A stretch of DNA of 49,176 bases from Eximiradius proteiniborus (GCA_026415495.1 JAOAGZ010000010.1:1-49176); one strand, 5' to 3'. Shown: positions 17,846 to 27,098, numbered from the stretch's first letter. Notes: generated by a model from the sequence alone, not told the origin. Numbers and translations are program-made.

Positions 17846-18309
17846 ACTTGCTCCGTGCTAACTTTTGTTGTTGTGTGATTGTCCAACGCATTGAGCATTG
17901 TGTGCCAGGCAAGGCTTGCACATTTTACGCGTGCCGGAAACTCACGCACTCCACAAAAAACAGCAAGTTTTCCTAAGTTGATTACATCTGCGTTCGACGA
18001 GGGATCCGAAGTAACAACCTTATGAAATTGCTCAAATAGTTCCTTTGCTTCCTCAATTGTCTTGCCTTTCAGCAGTGTCGTCATTATCGAAGCAGATGCT
18101 TTCGAAATAGCACATCCTGCACCTTTAAACCTTACGTCTTCAATTTTGCCGGTATCTTCATCAACAAGAATGAAAACTTCTATCTGGTCGCCGCAAAGTG
18201 GATTGTGGCCTTCGGCGTGGCGATTGCAGGTAGGCAATTCACCAAAATTACGTGGATTTTTGTTGTGGTCTAATATAACCTGCTGATATAATTCTTTTAG
18301 TTCTTCCAT
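17842..18309 (-). CDS. sufU: SufU, Fe-S assembly / sulfur-transfer protein
   Basis: 155 residues from the ATG at 18309 (AGGA upstream); the GTG at 18312 is also possible. The three metal-binding cysteines appear as NPLCGDQIEVF, KGAGCAISKASASIM and ARVKCASLAWHTM, with the Asp after the first cysteine typical of SufU. SufU accepts persulfide sulfur from SufS in Gram-positive type SUF systems and binds zinc. It lies directly downstream of sufS. Confidence 0.93.
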   Translation of the reverse strand: MEELKELYQQVILDHNKNPRNFGELPTCNRHAEGHNPLCGDQIEVFILVDEDTGKIEDVRFKGAGCAISKASASIMTTLLKGKTIEEAKELFEQFHKVVTSDPSSNADVINLGKLAVFCGVREFPARVKCASLAWHTMLNALDNHTTTKVSTEQV

Positions 18310-18317
18310 CACAAATC

Positions 18318-19547
18318 CTAACTAAACATTTTTATTACTTTTTGAATAGATTGTGCTAAAACATCAATTTCTTGCTTTGTGTTGTAGAAAGCAAATGAAG
18401 CACGTGTCGTTGCCGGTACTTCGAACCGTCGCATAATTGGTTCTGTGCAGTGGTGTCCCGTCCGAACAGCAATTCCATCGACGTCAAGCATTGTTCCGAC
18501 ATCGTGCGGATGCACATTATCCAATACAAACGACACAACACTTGCTTTCCGCGCAGCATTGCCAATTATCTTTAATCCATCTATTTCAGATAATTTATCT
18601 TGTGCGTATTTAAGCAACTGAGTTTCGTGTTCTATTATAAAATCAAAGCCAATTTGACTAACATATTCAATTGCTTTCCCAAGCCCTATTGCACCTTCGA
18701 TATTGGGTGTGCCGGCTTCGAATTTGTAAGGCAGATCGTTGTAAATAGTTCGCTCGAACGAAACCGATTTTATCATATCTCCGCCACCCTGATAAGGGCT
18801 CATCTTTTCAAGGTATATTTGCTTTCCGTAAAGAACCCCGATGCCAGTCGGACCATAAATTTTATGTCCCGAAAATACTAAGAAATCGCATCCGAGCTTG
18901 CGAACATCAATTTTTATATGCTGAATTGATTGTGCAGCATCAACAAGCACGGGGATTCCTTTCGAATGAGCTTTTTTGATAATTTCCTCTATCGGATTAA
19001 TTGTCCCAAGCGAATTCGACACATACACAACCGATACAAATTTAACTTTGTCGGTGAGCATTTTTTCATACTCTTCGAAAATTAATTCTCCCGCATCGTT
19101 GATTGGCACTACACGTAATTGCGCACCAGTTTCTTCGCATACTATTTGCCAGGGAACTATGTTAGAGTGGTGCTCCATATGAGTAATCAATATTTCGTCG
19201 CCTTCTTTTAATCGAGGACGCACAAAACTATGAGCAACCAAGTTTATGCCTTCGGTTGTGCCACGCGTGAAAATTATTTCGCTTGCAGTATTTGCATTAA
19301 TAAATTCTTTTATGAATTTACGCGATTTTTCGTATTCATCAGTTGCTTCCTGGCTTAGCCGATGCACACCACGATGAATATTACTATTATAATTTAAATA
19401 ATAATCAGAAATCGCAGAAATCACACACTTAGGTTTCTGAGTTGTTGCTGCATTATCAAGATATACCAATGGTTTCCCATACACCAGCCGATTAAGCACA
19501 GGGAAATCCTGACGAATTTCTAATAATTTTACATCAATTTCGCTCAT
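18318..19547 (-). CDS. sufS: Cysteine desulfurase SufS
   Basis: 409 residues of the SufS/NifS group II family, releasing sulfur from cysteine as enzyme persulfide for Fe-S assembly. Seen are YLDNAATTQKP, NIHRGVHRLS, HMEHHSNIVPW, VDAAQSIQH, the PLP lysine in FSGHKIYGPTG and the catalytic cysteine in VRTGHHCTEPIMRRF. The ATG overlaps the sufD stop by four bases. Confidence 0.95.
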   Translation of the reverse strand: MSEIDVKLLEIRQDFPVLNRLVYGKPLVYLDNAATTQKPKCVISAISDYYLNYNSNIHRGVHRLSQEATDEYEKSRKFIKEFINANTASEIIFTRGTTEGINLVAHSFVRPRLKEGDEILITHMEHHSNIVPWQIVCEETGAQLRVVPINDAGELIFEEYEKMLTDKVKFVSVVYVSNSLGTINPIEEIIKKAHSKGIPVLVDAAQSIQHIKIDVRKLGCDFLVFSGHKIYGPTGIGVLYGKQIYLEKMSPYQGGGDMIKSVSFERTIYNDLPYKFEAGTPNIEGAIGLGKAIEYVSQIGFDFIIEHETQLLKYAQDKLSEIDGLKIIGNAARKASVVSFVLDNVHPHDVGTMLDVDGIAVRTGHHCTEPIMRRFEVPATTRASFAFYNTKQEIDVLAQSIQKVIKMFS

Positions 19548-20842
19548 CTTAACTTTCCTGCAAGTTTGCTTTCAAACAGTTCTGACAGCATATTTTGCAC
19601 CTGCGGAATTTCAATTTTTTCAATAATTTCTTCGCCAAAAGCCGCAAGTAGCAAATTCCGTGCGTTTTCGTAACTTATTCCGCGAGCGCGCAGATAGAAC
19701 AACTGCTCTTCATCGAGTGTGCCCGAAGTTGCACCGTGCGAGCATTTTACGTCATCGGCGTAAATTTCAAGCTCCGGTTTTGTATTAATTGTTGCTTCAT
19801 CCGATAGCAAAATATTTTTGTTTGATTGGTATGCATTTGTTTTTTGGGCATCTGGTCTGACTAATATTTTGCCATTGAATACAGCGGTTGCATTATCGCC
19901 GACTATGCCTTTATATACCTCATTGCTAAAGCAGTTCGGCAGAGCGTGGTCCATAAATGTGTGATTATCAATGTAATTGTTCTTATCGGCAAAATAAAAG
20001 CCATAGTAATGTGTTTCGGTATATTCTCCAACTAATTTTGTATTTAAATTGTTTCGAACAAATTTTCCATCGAGAGTGAAATTAATATCGTTGAATACCG
20101 AATTTCGGTCCTGCTCGACGTTTGTTCGGGCAATGAGAATATGGGTGTCGGGCAGAATTTGCGTTCTCACAAAGTCAAATCGGGCAGATTGTGCTATCTT
20201 TATTTCAGTCAAAGCAACGGAAATTGTATCGAATTCCCCGATTTTCTGATAAGTTTCAATGAATTTTGCCTGTGCATTCTCTTCTACCGTGATGAAAGCC
20301 CTTGGGAAAATCGAAGTTTGCGACAAATTCCCGTCAAAAATTTGCAGCAGATGCACCGGATGCTCTATTACCGAATTTCTCTTAATTCTTATAAAAGTAA
20401 CGTCTTCAAAAAATGCTGAATTCAGATTTGAAAATACATCACTTGCAAGCTCAAATTTTATATTATTCCAGTCAAATCCATTCGAAATAGCTTGCGAAAG
20501 TGTTATTATTTCTAAATCTTTGTCGATAATTATCGAAAATTCCTTGCAAAATTTCCCATTATTAAAAACAAGCACATTTGCTTTTAAGTCCTGAAAAATA
20601 AATTTATCAACTGTTTTGCAGTCCAGAGTTGGAAGGGCAGCCAATTCAAAATTGTATTTATTCAAAAATGCAAAATTTGTGTACTTCCATTCTTCCATTT
20701 TTGGTGTGGGAAGCTGGTCCGAGAGAACACGCCCGAAAGCCTTCGCCTTGAATTGAGCAATTTCATCAGGTAAATTGGAAGCCTTCAAATACGTGTCGAA
20801 CTTGTTGGCAAAGTTTTCTATGAATTTACTTTTAATTTCCAT
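19544..20842 (-). CDS. sufD: SufD, Fe-S assembly scaffold subunit
   Basis: 432 residues from the ATG at 20842; the track start lies within sufC. The N-terminal part holds PTPKMEEWKYTNFAFL. The C-terminal beta-helix domain holds FNGKILVRPDAQKTNAYQSNKNILLSDEATINTKPELEIYADDVKCSHGATSGTLDEEQLFYLRARGI, the family signature with its conserved cysteine and histidine. Forms the SufBC2D complex with its neighbours. Confidence 0.95.
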   Translation of the reverse strand: MEIKSKFIENFANKFDTYLKASNLPDEIAQFKAKAFGRVLSDQLPTPKMEEWKYTNFAFLNKYNFELAALPTLDCKTVDKFIFQDLKANVLVFNNGKFCKEFSIIIDKDLEIITLSQAISNGFDWNNIKFELASDVFSNLNSAFFEDVTFIRIKRNSVIEHPVHLLQIFDGNLSQTSIFPRAFITVEENAQAKFIETYQKIGEFDTISVALTEIKIAQSARFDFVRTQILPDTHILIARTNVEQDRNSVFNDINFTLDGKFVRNNLNTKLVGEYTETHYYGFYFADKNNYIDNHTFMDHALPNCFSNEVYKGIVGDNATAVFNGKILVRPDAQKTNAYQSNKNILLSDEATINTKPELEIYADDVKCSHGATSGTLDEEQLFYLRARGISYENARNLLLAAFGEEIIEKIEIPQVQNMLSELFESKLAGKLR

Positions 20843-20855
20843 TGCTACACCTGTG

Positions 20856-21602
20856 TTAGTCTTTAATCCAGTCATAGCCTTTCTCTTCGAGTTCGAGTGC
20901 AAGTTCTTTCCCGCCGGATTTCACAATACGTCCTTTGTAGAGAACGTGAACGTAATCAGGAACAATGTAGTTAAGCAAACGCTGGTAGTGCGTAATCACA
21001 AGGAAAGAGTTATCCTTGCGACGAAGCTTATTCACACCGTTTGCTACAATTCGAAGTGCATCAATATCAAGCCCCGAGTCGGTTTCGTCGAGCACTGCAA
21101 GCACAGGGTCGAGCATAGCCATCTGAAATACTTCGTTGCGTTTCTTTTCGCCACCAGAGAATCCTTCATTAACTGAACGATTAAGAAACGATTGCTCAAT
21201 CTCGACCATTGCTGCTTTTTCCTTTATCATCGAAATAAAATCAAATGCATCGAGTGGCTCCAGATTTCTGTATTTTCTGATTTCATTTACTGCCGATTTT
21301 ATCAGATTTGTATTCGATACACCCGGTATTTCCACAGGATACTGAAATGCTAAGAACATTCCTTCGCGAGCGCGCACTTCCGGCGGCATTTCAAGTAAGT
21401 TTTTCCCGTTGAAGAGCACTTCGCCTTCTGTTACTTCGTATCCGGGTTTGCCTGCAAGCACAGACGCAAGAGTGCTCTTGCCTGAACCGTTCGGACCCAT
21501 TATAGCGTGAGTTTCGCCCGGATTTATTTCTAAATTAATACCGTGCAAAATTTCCGTTTCGTTAATTTTTGCTTTCAGATTCTTTATTGATAACAATGCC
21601 AT
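20856..21602 (-). CDS. sufC: SufC, ATPase of the SUF complex
   Basis: 248 residues of an ABC-type ATPase. Walker A is GPNGSGKST, the signature motif is GFSGGEKKRNEV, Walker B is AVLDETDSGLD and the switch histidine lies in VITHYQR. It binds SufB and SufD and powers cluster assembly. Ribosome site AAAGGA precedes the ATG. Confidence 0.97.
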   Translation of the reverse strand: MALLSIKNLKAKINETEILHGINLEINPGETHAIMGPNGSGKSTLASVLAGKPGYEVTEGEVLFNGKNLLEMPPEVRAREGMFLAFQYPVEIPGVSNTNLIKSAVNEIRKYRNLEPLDAFDFISMIKEKAAMVEIEQSFLNRSVNEGFSGGEKKRNEVFQMAMLDPVLAVLDETDSGLDIDALRIVANGVNKLRRKDNSFLVITHYQRLLNYIVPDYVHVLYKGRIVKSGGKELALELEEKGYDWIKD

Positions 21603-21634
21603 TTTTTTATCCTTTATACTTATTATTAAATTTA

Positions 21635-23083
21635 TTATCCAACCGAACCTTCCAAACTAACTGATAGTAGTTTCTTTGCTTCAACAGCAAATTCCATTGG
21701 AAGATTATTCAGCACTTCTTTTGCATAACCGTGAACAATCAGTGCAACAGCGTCTTCTGTCGATATTCCGCGTTGGTTGAGGTAAAATATTATATCTTCG
21801 GAAATTTTGGAAGTTGTTGCTTCGTGTTCTACTATTGCTGTTTGATTTGCAACTTCAAGATATGGGAAAGTATGAGCCCCGCACTTATCGCCCAACAGCA
21901 ACGAATCGCATTGCGAAAAGTTGCGGGCACCATCTGCCTTTTTGCTGATTTTTACAAGTCCACGGTAGCTATTATCACTACGTCCCGCCGAAATACCTTT
22001 CGAAACTATACGGCTTTTGGTGTTTTTGCCTAAATGTATCATCTTTGTGCCTGTATCTGCCTGCTGAAAATTATTTGTCAGAGCAACCGAATAGAATTCT
22101 CCCACTGAATTATCGCCTTTAAGAACGCAACTCGGATATTTCCACGTAATTGCGGAACCTGTCTCCACTTGCGTCCAGCTTATTTTTGAATTTTCGCCTT
22201 CGCATAATCCACGTTTGGTAACAAAGTTGTAAATTCCGCCTTTGCCTTCCTTATCGCCAGGATACCAGTTCTGAACAGTTGAGTATTTTATTTCTGCATT
22301 TTTATGAGCAACAAGTTCGACCACCGCAGCGTGTAGTTGGTTTTCGTCGCGCATTGGGGCAGTGCAACCTTCGAGATAACTTACGTAACTTCCCTCGTCT
22401 GCAATAATCAAAGTCCGTTCAAATTGACCAGTAGAAGAAGCATTTATTCGGAAATAAGTTGATAGTTCCATTGGGCAACGCACACCTTTCGGCACATACA
22501 CAAATGAACCATCGCTAAACACAGCTGAATTAAGCGCCGCAAAGTAGTTGTCTGTGTATGGAACAACACTGCCTAAATATTTTTCTACAAGTTCGGGATG
22601 AGTGTGCACTGCTTCGGAAATTGGACAAAAAATTATTCCCAGTTCTTCTAACTTTTCTTTGAATGTAGTTGCAACAGAAACGCTATCGAGCACAGCATCG
22701 ACTGCCACTCCGGCAAGCCGTTTTTGCTCTTCGAGCGGAATACCCAACTTTTCATATGTCTTCAGAATTTCCGGATCAACTTCGTCCAAACTCTTGTATT
22801 TATTGAAGTTCTTTGGTGCAGCATAATAATGAATGTCCTGATAATCAATCGGTGGATATTTCACTTTTGCCCAGTTCGGCTCTTTCATTTTTTGCCAATG
22901 ACGAAAAGCACGCAACCGCCATTCGAGCAAGAAATTCGGTTCGTTTTTCTTTGCAGAAATAAAGCGAATTACGTCCTCGTTCAAACCTTTTGGGGCAAGT
23001 TCCTGTTCGATATTCGACACAAAGCCGTATTTATATTCACTTTCTGCAAAATCGTCCAAAATTTTATTATTATCCTGTTCCAT
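21635..23083 (-). CDS. sufB: SufB, Fe-S assembly scaffold subunit
   Basis: 482 residues, usual length. Seen are [21 protein letters not shown] near the N-terminus, [33 protein letters not shown], and the C-terminal [14 protein letters not shown]...[22 protein letters not shown], which carry the cluster-binding cysteine and glutamate/histidine region. It is the scaffold on which the new cluster forms. It follows the Rrf2 regulator by nine bases. Confidence 0.97.
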   Translation of the reverse strand: MEQDNNKILDDFAESEYKYGFVSNIEQELAPKGLNEDVIRFISAKKNEPNFLLEWRLRAFRHWQKMKEPNWAKVKYPPIDYQDIHYYAAPKNFNKYKSLDEVDPEILKTYEKLGIPLEEQKRLAGVAVDAVLDSVSVATTFKEKLEELGIIFCPISEAVHTHPELVEKYLGSVVPYTDNYFAALNSAVFSDGSFVYVPKGVRCPMELSTYFRINASSTGQFERTLIIADEGSYVSYLEGCTAPMRDENQLHAAVVELVAHKNAEIKYSTVQNWYPGDKEGKGGIYNFVTKRGLCEGENSKISWTQVETGSAITWKYPSCVLKGDNSVGEFYSVALTNNFQQADTGTKMIHLGKNTKSRIVSKGISAGRSDNSYRGLVKISKKADGARNFSQCDSLLLGDKCGAHTFPYLEVANQTAIVEHEATTSKISEDIIFYLNQRGISTEDAVALIVHGYAKEVLNNLPMEFAVEAKKLLSVSLEGSVG

Positions 23084-23092
23084 TATTCTATC

Positions 23093-23500
23093 CTATATAT
23101 TGTTTTTCAAATTTGCTATTGTTGTATTTTTAAATATGTTGTTTATTTGCTCCTGCAGGTTCATTATCGGACTGCGAATATCGCAGATTTCAGTACGCGA
23201 GCAGCAGCTTCCGTCATTATCGGCACATTCTACAATGCTTGAACGTTCATCGAGAGCGTTCATCAATTCTTCTACTGTAATTTCATTAATTTGCTTAACT
23301 AACTTATATCCGCCTTTAACTCCTAATTGAGACACCAGCAAACCCTTTTTCATCAACGTTTGCAATAGCTTGGACAAAAAGTCGTACGGCAGCGATAATT
23401 TTTCGGCAATTTCTTTTGCTGTATTTGTTCTCGAGCTGTTTTCAGCAATATATTGCAATGCCATTATTGCATATTCAACTTTTTTTGATAATTTTATCAT
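23093..23500 (-). CDS. Rrf2-family transcription regulator of the SUF operon
   Basis: 135 residues from the ATG at 23500 (MIKLSKKVEYAIMALQYIAEN). The winged helix is NTAKEIAEKLSLPYDFLSKLLQTLMKKGLLVSQLGVKGGYKL. Cysteines in ECADNDGSCCSRTEICDI fit the IscR/SufR type of Fe-S ligand loop. As first gene of the operon it probably represses the operon when Fe-S clusters are plentiful; that is inference from the family. The ORF-track start at 23521 adds seven unlikely residues. Confidence 0.88.
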   Translation of the reverse strand: MIKLSKKVEYAIMALQYIAENSSRTNTAKEIAEKLSLPYDFLSKLLQTLMKKGLLVSQLGVKGGYKLVKQINEITVEELMNALDERSSIVECADNDGSCCSRTEICDIRSPIMNLQEQINNIFKNTTIANLKNNI

Positions 23501-23646
23501 CTTGCAAAAATAATTTATCAATTAATCAAAAATAATGACGTTACAAAAATACGATTATTTTTATCCGAATTTAAAAAAATATACTATTTCAATGAAAAAA
23601 TCGTTTAAAATTTAAATAAACCTAATCTTACTTATGAGGAGAATTT
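23501..23646. promoter_or_regulatory. Divergent control region, SUF operon / dapB
   Basis: AT-rich region between divergent starts. On the minus strand TATTTTTG (plus coordinates 23544-23551) fits the TAnnTTTG box about 45 bases before the rrf2 start, with no convincing TTTG partner. A ribosome site GAGGAG precedes dapB. I could not define an Rrf2 operator by eye. Confidence 0.35.
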
Positions 23647-24402
23647 ATGGACGCTAAACTTCCCAGATTAGCAATTATTGGTTACGGAACTATGGGGCAC
23701 GAAATCGAAAAAGCTGCACTTAGCAATGGATTCGAGGTTGTCTCTAAATACGATATCGATAGTCCTATTGTTGAAGAAACAAAATTTGATTTTGATGTTG
23801 CTATCGATTTTTCTATCGGGCGTGCTGTTTATGATAATGCTTGCATTCTTGCCAGGAACGGGAAAAATTTCGTTATTGGTGCAACCGGCTGGTACGATAG
23901 CTTGGAACTGGTTACAAATATTGTGAAAAAGTATGATGTCGGAATGCTTTGGAGCCCGAATTTTTCTATCGGAATGAACATTTTTATGAAAATTGTGCAG
24001 GTTGCGTCCAAACTGATTAATTTAGCACCGGGATATGATATTTTCATTGTGGAAACTCACCACAAACGCAAAAAGGATGCTCCATCAGGCACTGCAATAT
24101 CGCTTGGCGAAATAATTTTACGCGAATTTAAGCACAAAGACCAGCTTCTCTTTGGAAATCCAGATGGTGCGATTTTGCCCGAGATGCTTCAGATTTCGAG
24201 CATTCGCGCCGGCGATTATCTGGGCAAGCACACAGTTACAATTGATTCCCCTGTTGATACAATAGAACTTACACACAATGCCAAAAACCGTGAAGCATTT
24301 GCCGCGGGCGCCTTGCTTGCCGCTTCCTGGATACAAGGCAAAAAAGGTGTGTTCAAATTCGATGATATTCTTGACCAAATCTGGTTCGCCGAACGCGAGT
24401 AG
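23647..24402 (+). CDS. dapB: 4-hydroxy-tetrahydrodipicolinate reductase
   Basis: 251 residues. Rossmann start LAIIGYGTMGHEIEKAA, the central IGATGWYD, the substrate-binding and catalytic segment ETHHKRKKDAPSGTA (catalytic His pair and Lys), and the C-terminal AFAAGALLAASWIQGKKGVFKFDDIL. It reduces the dapA product in diaminopimelate/lysine synthesis with NAD(P)H. No other dap genes adjoin it. A hairpin terminator follows. Confidence 0.93.
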   Translation: MDAKLPRLAIIGYGTMGHEIEKAALSNGFEVVSKYDIDSPIVEETKFDFDVAIDFSIGRAVYDNACILARNGKNFVIGATGWYDSLELVTNIVKKYDVGMLWSPNFSIGMNIFMKIVQVASKLINLAPGYDIFIVETHHKRKKDAPSGTAISLGEIILREFKHKDQLLFGNPDGAILPEMLQISSIRAGDYLGKHTVTIDSPVDTIELTHNAKNREAFAAGALLAASWIQGKKGVFKFDDILDQIWFAERE

Positions 24403-24437
24403 TCTTTTTTCGATAGTGCAGTTGATTTATAAATCAT

Positions 24438-24474
24438 AGACAGCAGAGAGCAAAAGTCTCTGCTGTCTTATTTT
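24438..24474 (+). terminator. Hairpin terminator between dapB and cas6
   Basis: 12-bp stem AGACAGCAGAGA / TCTCTGCTGTCT with a 7-base loop followed by TATTTTG. The genes converge, so it may serve either side, although the T run is short. Confidence 0.7.
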
Positions 24475-24477
24475 GAG

Positions 24478-25353
24478 TTAAACTGGTATGCATTCCATTT
24501 TTTCTTTTCTTCTAACAGAATGATTTTCATAAATTTCAATTTTCTTCTTTGGTTTTTCAAGAACAGTTTCGAGCATTCCAAGCCCCAAGCAGTTGAATTC
24601 TCCGATGCCGCACTGGTAAGCAATTCGCAATATTTCGGGTTCGCTTCGGATTGTAACGGGTGCAATAAATCCTTTGAGTTTATATTCTTCGAGCGAGCCC
24701 TCGCGAATAGTTACGAGTTTGCTTACTCCTTCGCTGCCACCTTTGATTTCCACATATTCACTGTCGAATTCAATATCAATTCTACCTTTAAATTGAGCTT
24801 TGTGTATTATTTCATACTTCCTGCGTAAATTATAAGCAATTGCTCCTGCTGTTTCGCTTTCGTTTATTCTGTAAAAATGCAGTATTTTGTTCCCATTGCT
24901 GAACATTACTTTTGAAATTACTGTTGGAGAAAGCATTACAAACTTTCTTTCGTAATCAAATTCGGGTTCAGGCAGTTGCTTGATGCTTTTAAAATAAAAT
25001 TCCGAATATCCGTTGTAATTCTCGATTTTCAATACTTCGCGGGATTTCAGCGTTGAGATAATAATTGGTGCTAAATCATCTTCTATTGGAGCCGAGAATA
25101 GTAATTTTACATCTCCAAATCCGGAGTATGAAGATTGTGTTACTTTTGAATTAGGACACAGCAATTTGGAGAAAGTGAAAAGCTTATTGTTTGGCAATAT
25201 CCGAATGCTTTTTTGATTATCGGAAATCCAGGAGTGAAATTTTACAGGTGAATAATAAAGAATACTTGCAATCGAACTAAACAGCAGGTAGTTGTAGTTG
25301 ATGGGGATGGAAAACCGAAGCTCTTTTGGACTGAGTAATAATTCTAATCTCAT
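24478..25353 (-). CDS. cas6: Cas6-type CRISPR RNA endoribonuclease, stand-alone
   Basis: 291 residues. The N-terminal RAMP/ferredoxin-like start MRLELLLSPKELRFSIPINYNYLLFSSIASILYY, a candidate catalytic histidine in PVKFHSWIS (His40), FTFSKLL, LSPTVISKV, LRRKYE and the glycine-rich C-terminal loop CGIGEFNCLGLGMLETV match Cas6. The family cuts CRISPR precursor RNA at repeat hairpins. No other cas gene and no repeat array exist in this window, so the gene is either orphaned or works on arrays elsewhere. The end of the protein (KPKKKIEIYENHSVRRKEKMECIPV) is a basic tail. Confidence 0.85.
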   Translation of the reverse strand: MRLELLLSPKELRFSIPINYNYLLFSSIASILYYSPVKFHSWISDNQKSIRILPNNKLFTFSKLLCPNSKVTQSSYSGFGDVKLLFSAPIEDDLAPIIISTLKSREVLKIENYNGYSEFYFKSIKQLPEPEFDYERKFVMLSPTVISKVMFSNGNKILHFYRINESETAGAIAYNLRRKYEIIHKAQFKGRIDIEFDSEYVEIKGGSEGVSKLVTIREGSLEEYKLKGFIAPVTIRSEPEILRIAYQCGIGEFNCLGLGMLETVLEKPKKKIEIYENHSVRRKEKMECIPV

Positions 25354-25398
25354 ACCGTATCACGAAAAATTCTACAAATCAATTAAATTTTGAGGCTA

Positions 25399-25417
25399 AA
25401 AAGTCGGTCGCCGACTT
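25399..25417 (-). terminator. Hairpin with T-run in the leader of cas6
   Basis: Read on the minus strand, AAGTCGG-CGA-CCGACTT is followed by TTTAG, about 50 bases upstream of the cas6 ATG and in its sense direction. It has the form of a terminator or attenuator. A Cas6 target hairpin is another, speculative reading. Confidence 0.5.
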
Positions 25418-25445
25418 GGAGTGAAAATAGTGAGGAAAGAAGTTC

Positions 25446-25526
25446 TGACAATAAATTAATAAAAAATAATCATATATGCAAGTATATTTTAATGATTTTT
25501 TCATATTTTTTTATAATTTATTGTCA
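25446..25526. repeat. 81-bp AT-rich inverted repeat between cas6 and purS
   Basis: Perfect 13-bp ends TGACAATAAATTA and TAATTTATTGTCA, with further imperfect symmetry inside (ATAATCAT / ATGATTTTTT). It could be a MITE-like remnant or a large hairpin in the divergent promoter region. No target-site duplication was found. Confidence 0.55.
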
Positions 25527-25591
25527 ATTAGGATAATTTTATTTTTTTTCTTAATTTGTAAAGACTTATTGTAATTAATTGAGCAAGAATA

Positions 25592-25846
25592 ATGAAAAAA
25601 TTCAAATCCGAAATTAAAATTACTTTACGCGAAGGTATTCTTGATGTTCAAGGCAAAACTGTCGAAAACGCTTTGCATTCTATGGGCATTCCCGAAATCG
25701 CTCACGTTCGAATCGGACGGTTTGTAACAACTGAAATTTCTGCCGAAACACAGGAGCAAGCCTTCGAAATTATTGATAAAGCTTGCAGGCAACTAATTGC
25801 CAACCCAATTATTGAAGATTATTTCATTGAATTGAAGGAAATTTAA
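25592..25846 (+). CDS. purS: Phosphoribosylformylglycinamidine synthase subunit PurS
   Basis: 84 residues with the family pattern ITLREGILDVQGKTVENALHSMGI and the VRIGRF strand, ending ANPIIEDYFIEL. It bridges PurQ and PurL in the fourth step of purine synthesis. It is followed by purQ with three bases between; purL is not in the window. Confidence 0.93.
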   Translation: MKKFKSEIKITLREGILDVQGKTVENALHSMGIPEIAHVRIGRFVTTEISAETQEQAFEIIDKACRQLIANPIIEDYFIELKEI

Positions 25847-25849
25847 GTA

Positions 25850-26548
25850 ATGAAATTTGGCGTAATTACTTTTCCCGGTTCTAATTGCGACCACGATGCA
25901 ATTTTTGCAACTCAAAGCTGTCTCGGCGAAGATGTTGTTAATCTTTGGCACAAAGACACACAAATTCCGAATGATATAGATTGTGTTGTAATTCCCGGCG
26001 GATTTTCCTACGGCGATTACCTGCGATGCGGAGCTATTGCTCGTTTCTCACCAATTATGAAGTCTGTCGTTGATTTTGCTAATCGTGGCGGGCTTGTGAT
26101 TGGTATTTGCAATGGATTCCAAATCCTTACAGAGGCGCAACTGCTGCCCGGTGTGCTTCTTCGCAATATAAATATGCAATTTATATGCAAAGACGTTTGG
26201 CTCACCGTCGAAAACACAAATACACCATTTACTAATCTAATCGAAAAAAACACTGTGCTGCGCATTCCAATCGCTCACGGCGAAGGCAACTATTTTGCCG
26301 ATGCTAATACTATAAAACGACTTGAAGACAATAATCAGGTTGTCTTCCGCTATGCAAACCCACAAGGCAAAGTTACAGACGAGGCTAATCCAAATGGCTC
26401 GATAAATAATATTGCCGGAATAATTAACGAAAAAGGAAATGTGTTAGGTATGATGCCTCATCCCGAACGCTATTCCGACAAAATTCTTGGTTGCGACGAT
26501 GGACTTATTATTTTTAAATCTATTGTTAATTACATTCATTCTAAATAA
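25850..26548 (+). CDS. purQ: Phosphoribosylformylglycinamidine synthase glutaminase subunit PurQ
   Basis: 232 residues of a class I glutamine amidotransferase. [10 protein letters not shown] at the N-terminus, the nucleophile in [13 protein letters not shown], and the His/Glu pair in [10 protein letters not shown]. It supplies ammonia from glutamine for the FGAM synthase step. Confidence 0.95.
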   Translation: MKFGVITFPGSNCDHDAIFATQSCLGEDVVNLWHKDTQIPNDIDCVVIPGGFSYGDYLRCGAIARFSPIMKSVVDFANRGGLVIGICNGFQILTEAQLLPGVLLRNINMQFICKDVWLTVENTNTPFTNLIEKNTVLRIPIAHGEGNYFADANTIKRLEDNNQVVFRYANPQGKVTDEANPNGSINNIAGIINEKGNVLGMMPHPERYSDKILGCDDGLIIFKSIVNYIHSK

Positions 26549-26556
26549 AGGTTGCT

Positions 26557-26751
26557 ATGGAAACATTGGCTTTTATAGGCACTCTCGGGCTTCCTGAAAT
26601 TCTCATCATTTTGCTCATTATTGTCGTGCTTTTTGGAGCAAAAAAAATTCCGGAACTTATGCGCGGACTTGGCACCGGAATTAAAGAATTTAAAAAGGCT
26701 TCGACCTTAGATGAAGACGAGCACAAAGATAACAAAAAAATTGAACCATAG
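26557..26751 (+). CDS. tatA: Twin-arginine translocase subunit TatA
   Basis: 64 residues: one membrane segment ([27 protein letters not shown]) followed by an amphipathic helix ([10 protein letters not shown]) and a short charged tail, the TatA/E plan. The FGAKKIPEL hinge is diagnostic. It lies nine bases after purQ and just before a second Tat protein. Confidence 0.9.
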   Translation: METLAFIGTLGLPEILIILLIIVVLFGAKKIPELMRGLGTGIKEFKKASTLDEDEHKDNKKIEP

Positions 26752-26762
26752 GGAGCAATGCT

Positions 26763-27098
26763 GTGTTTGATGTTGGCGGAGGTGAACTTCTTCTGATTTT
26801 GCTCGCTATTGTTATTCTTTTCGGTCCGAAGAAAATACCGGAAGTTGCTCAGTTTCTGGGTAAAGGTCTTCGTCAGTTCCGTCAGGCTCAATCCGAAATT
26901 CAAACTCAGATAAGTAAAATTCAACAGGAAGTTTCCGACGAAATCAACGTTATTAACAAAGAAATTGATATTAACAATAGTGAAACTGCTGTAAAACCTG
27001 AAAATTTAATTCGTCAGGAATTACCCAAAAATCAAGAAAATCAAGAAACACAGATAAATAATAATCAAGGAAATGAAGAAAATGATAAACTACGGTGA
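26763..27098 (+). CDS. TatA/TatB-family protein
   Basis: 111 residues from a GTG start: MFDVGGGELLLILLAIVILFGPKKIPEVAQFLGKGLRQFRQAQ, then a longer polar helix rich in Gln, Asn and Glu. The longer tail and Gly-Glu near the start are TatB-like. In Bacteroidetes such second copies are often called TatA/B without proof of role. tatC is not in the window. The 3' end overlaps gatA by 26 bases. Confidence 0.85.
   Translation: MFDVGGGELLLILLAIVILFGPKKIPEVAQFLGKGLRQFRQAQSEIQTQISKIQQEVSDEINVINKEIDINNSETAVKPENLIRQELPKNQENQETQINNNQGNEENDKLR

Noticed and set aside
25354-25591. CRISPR array near cas6
   Set aside because: No regularly spaced repeats were found; only one hairpin and one long inverted repeat.
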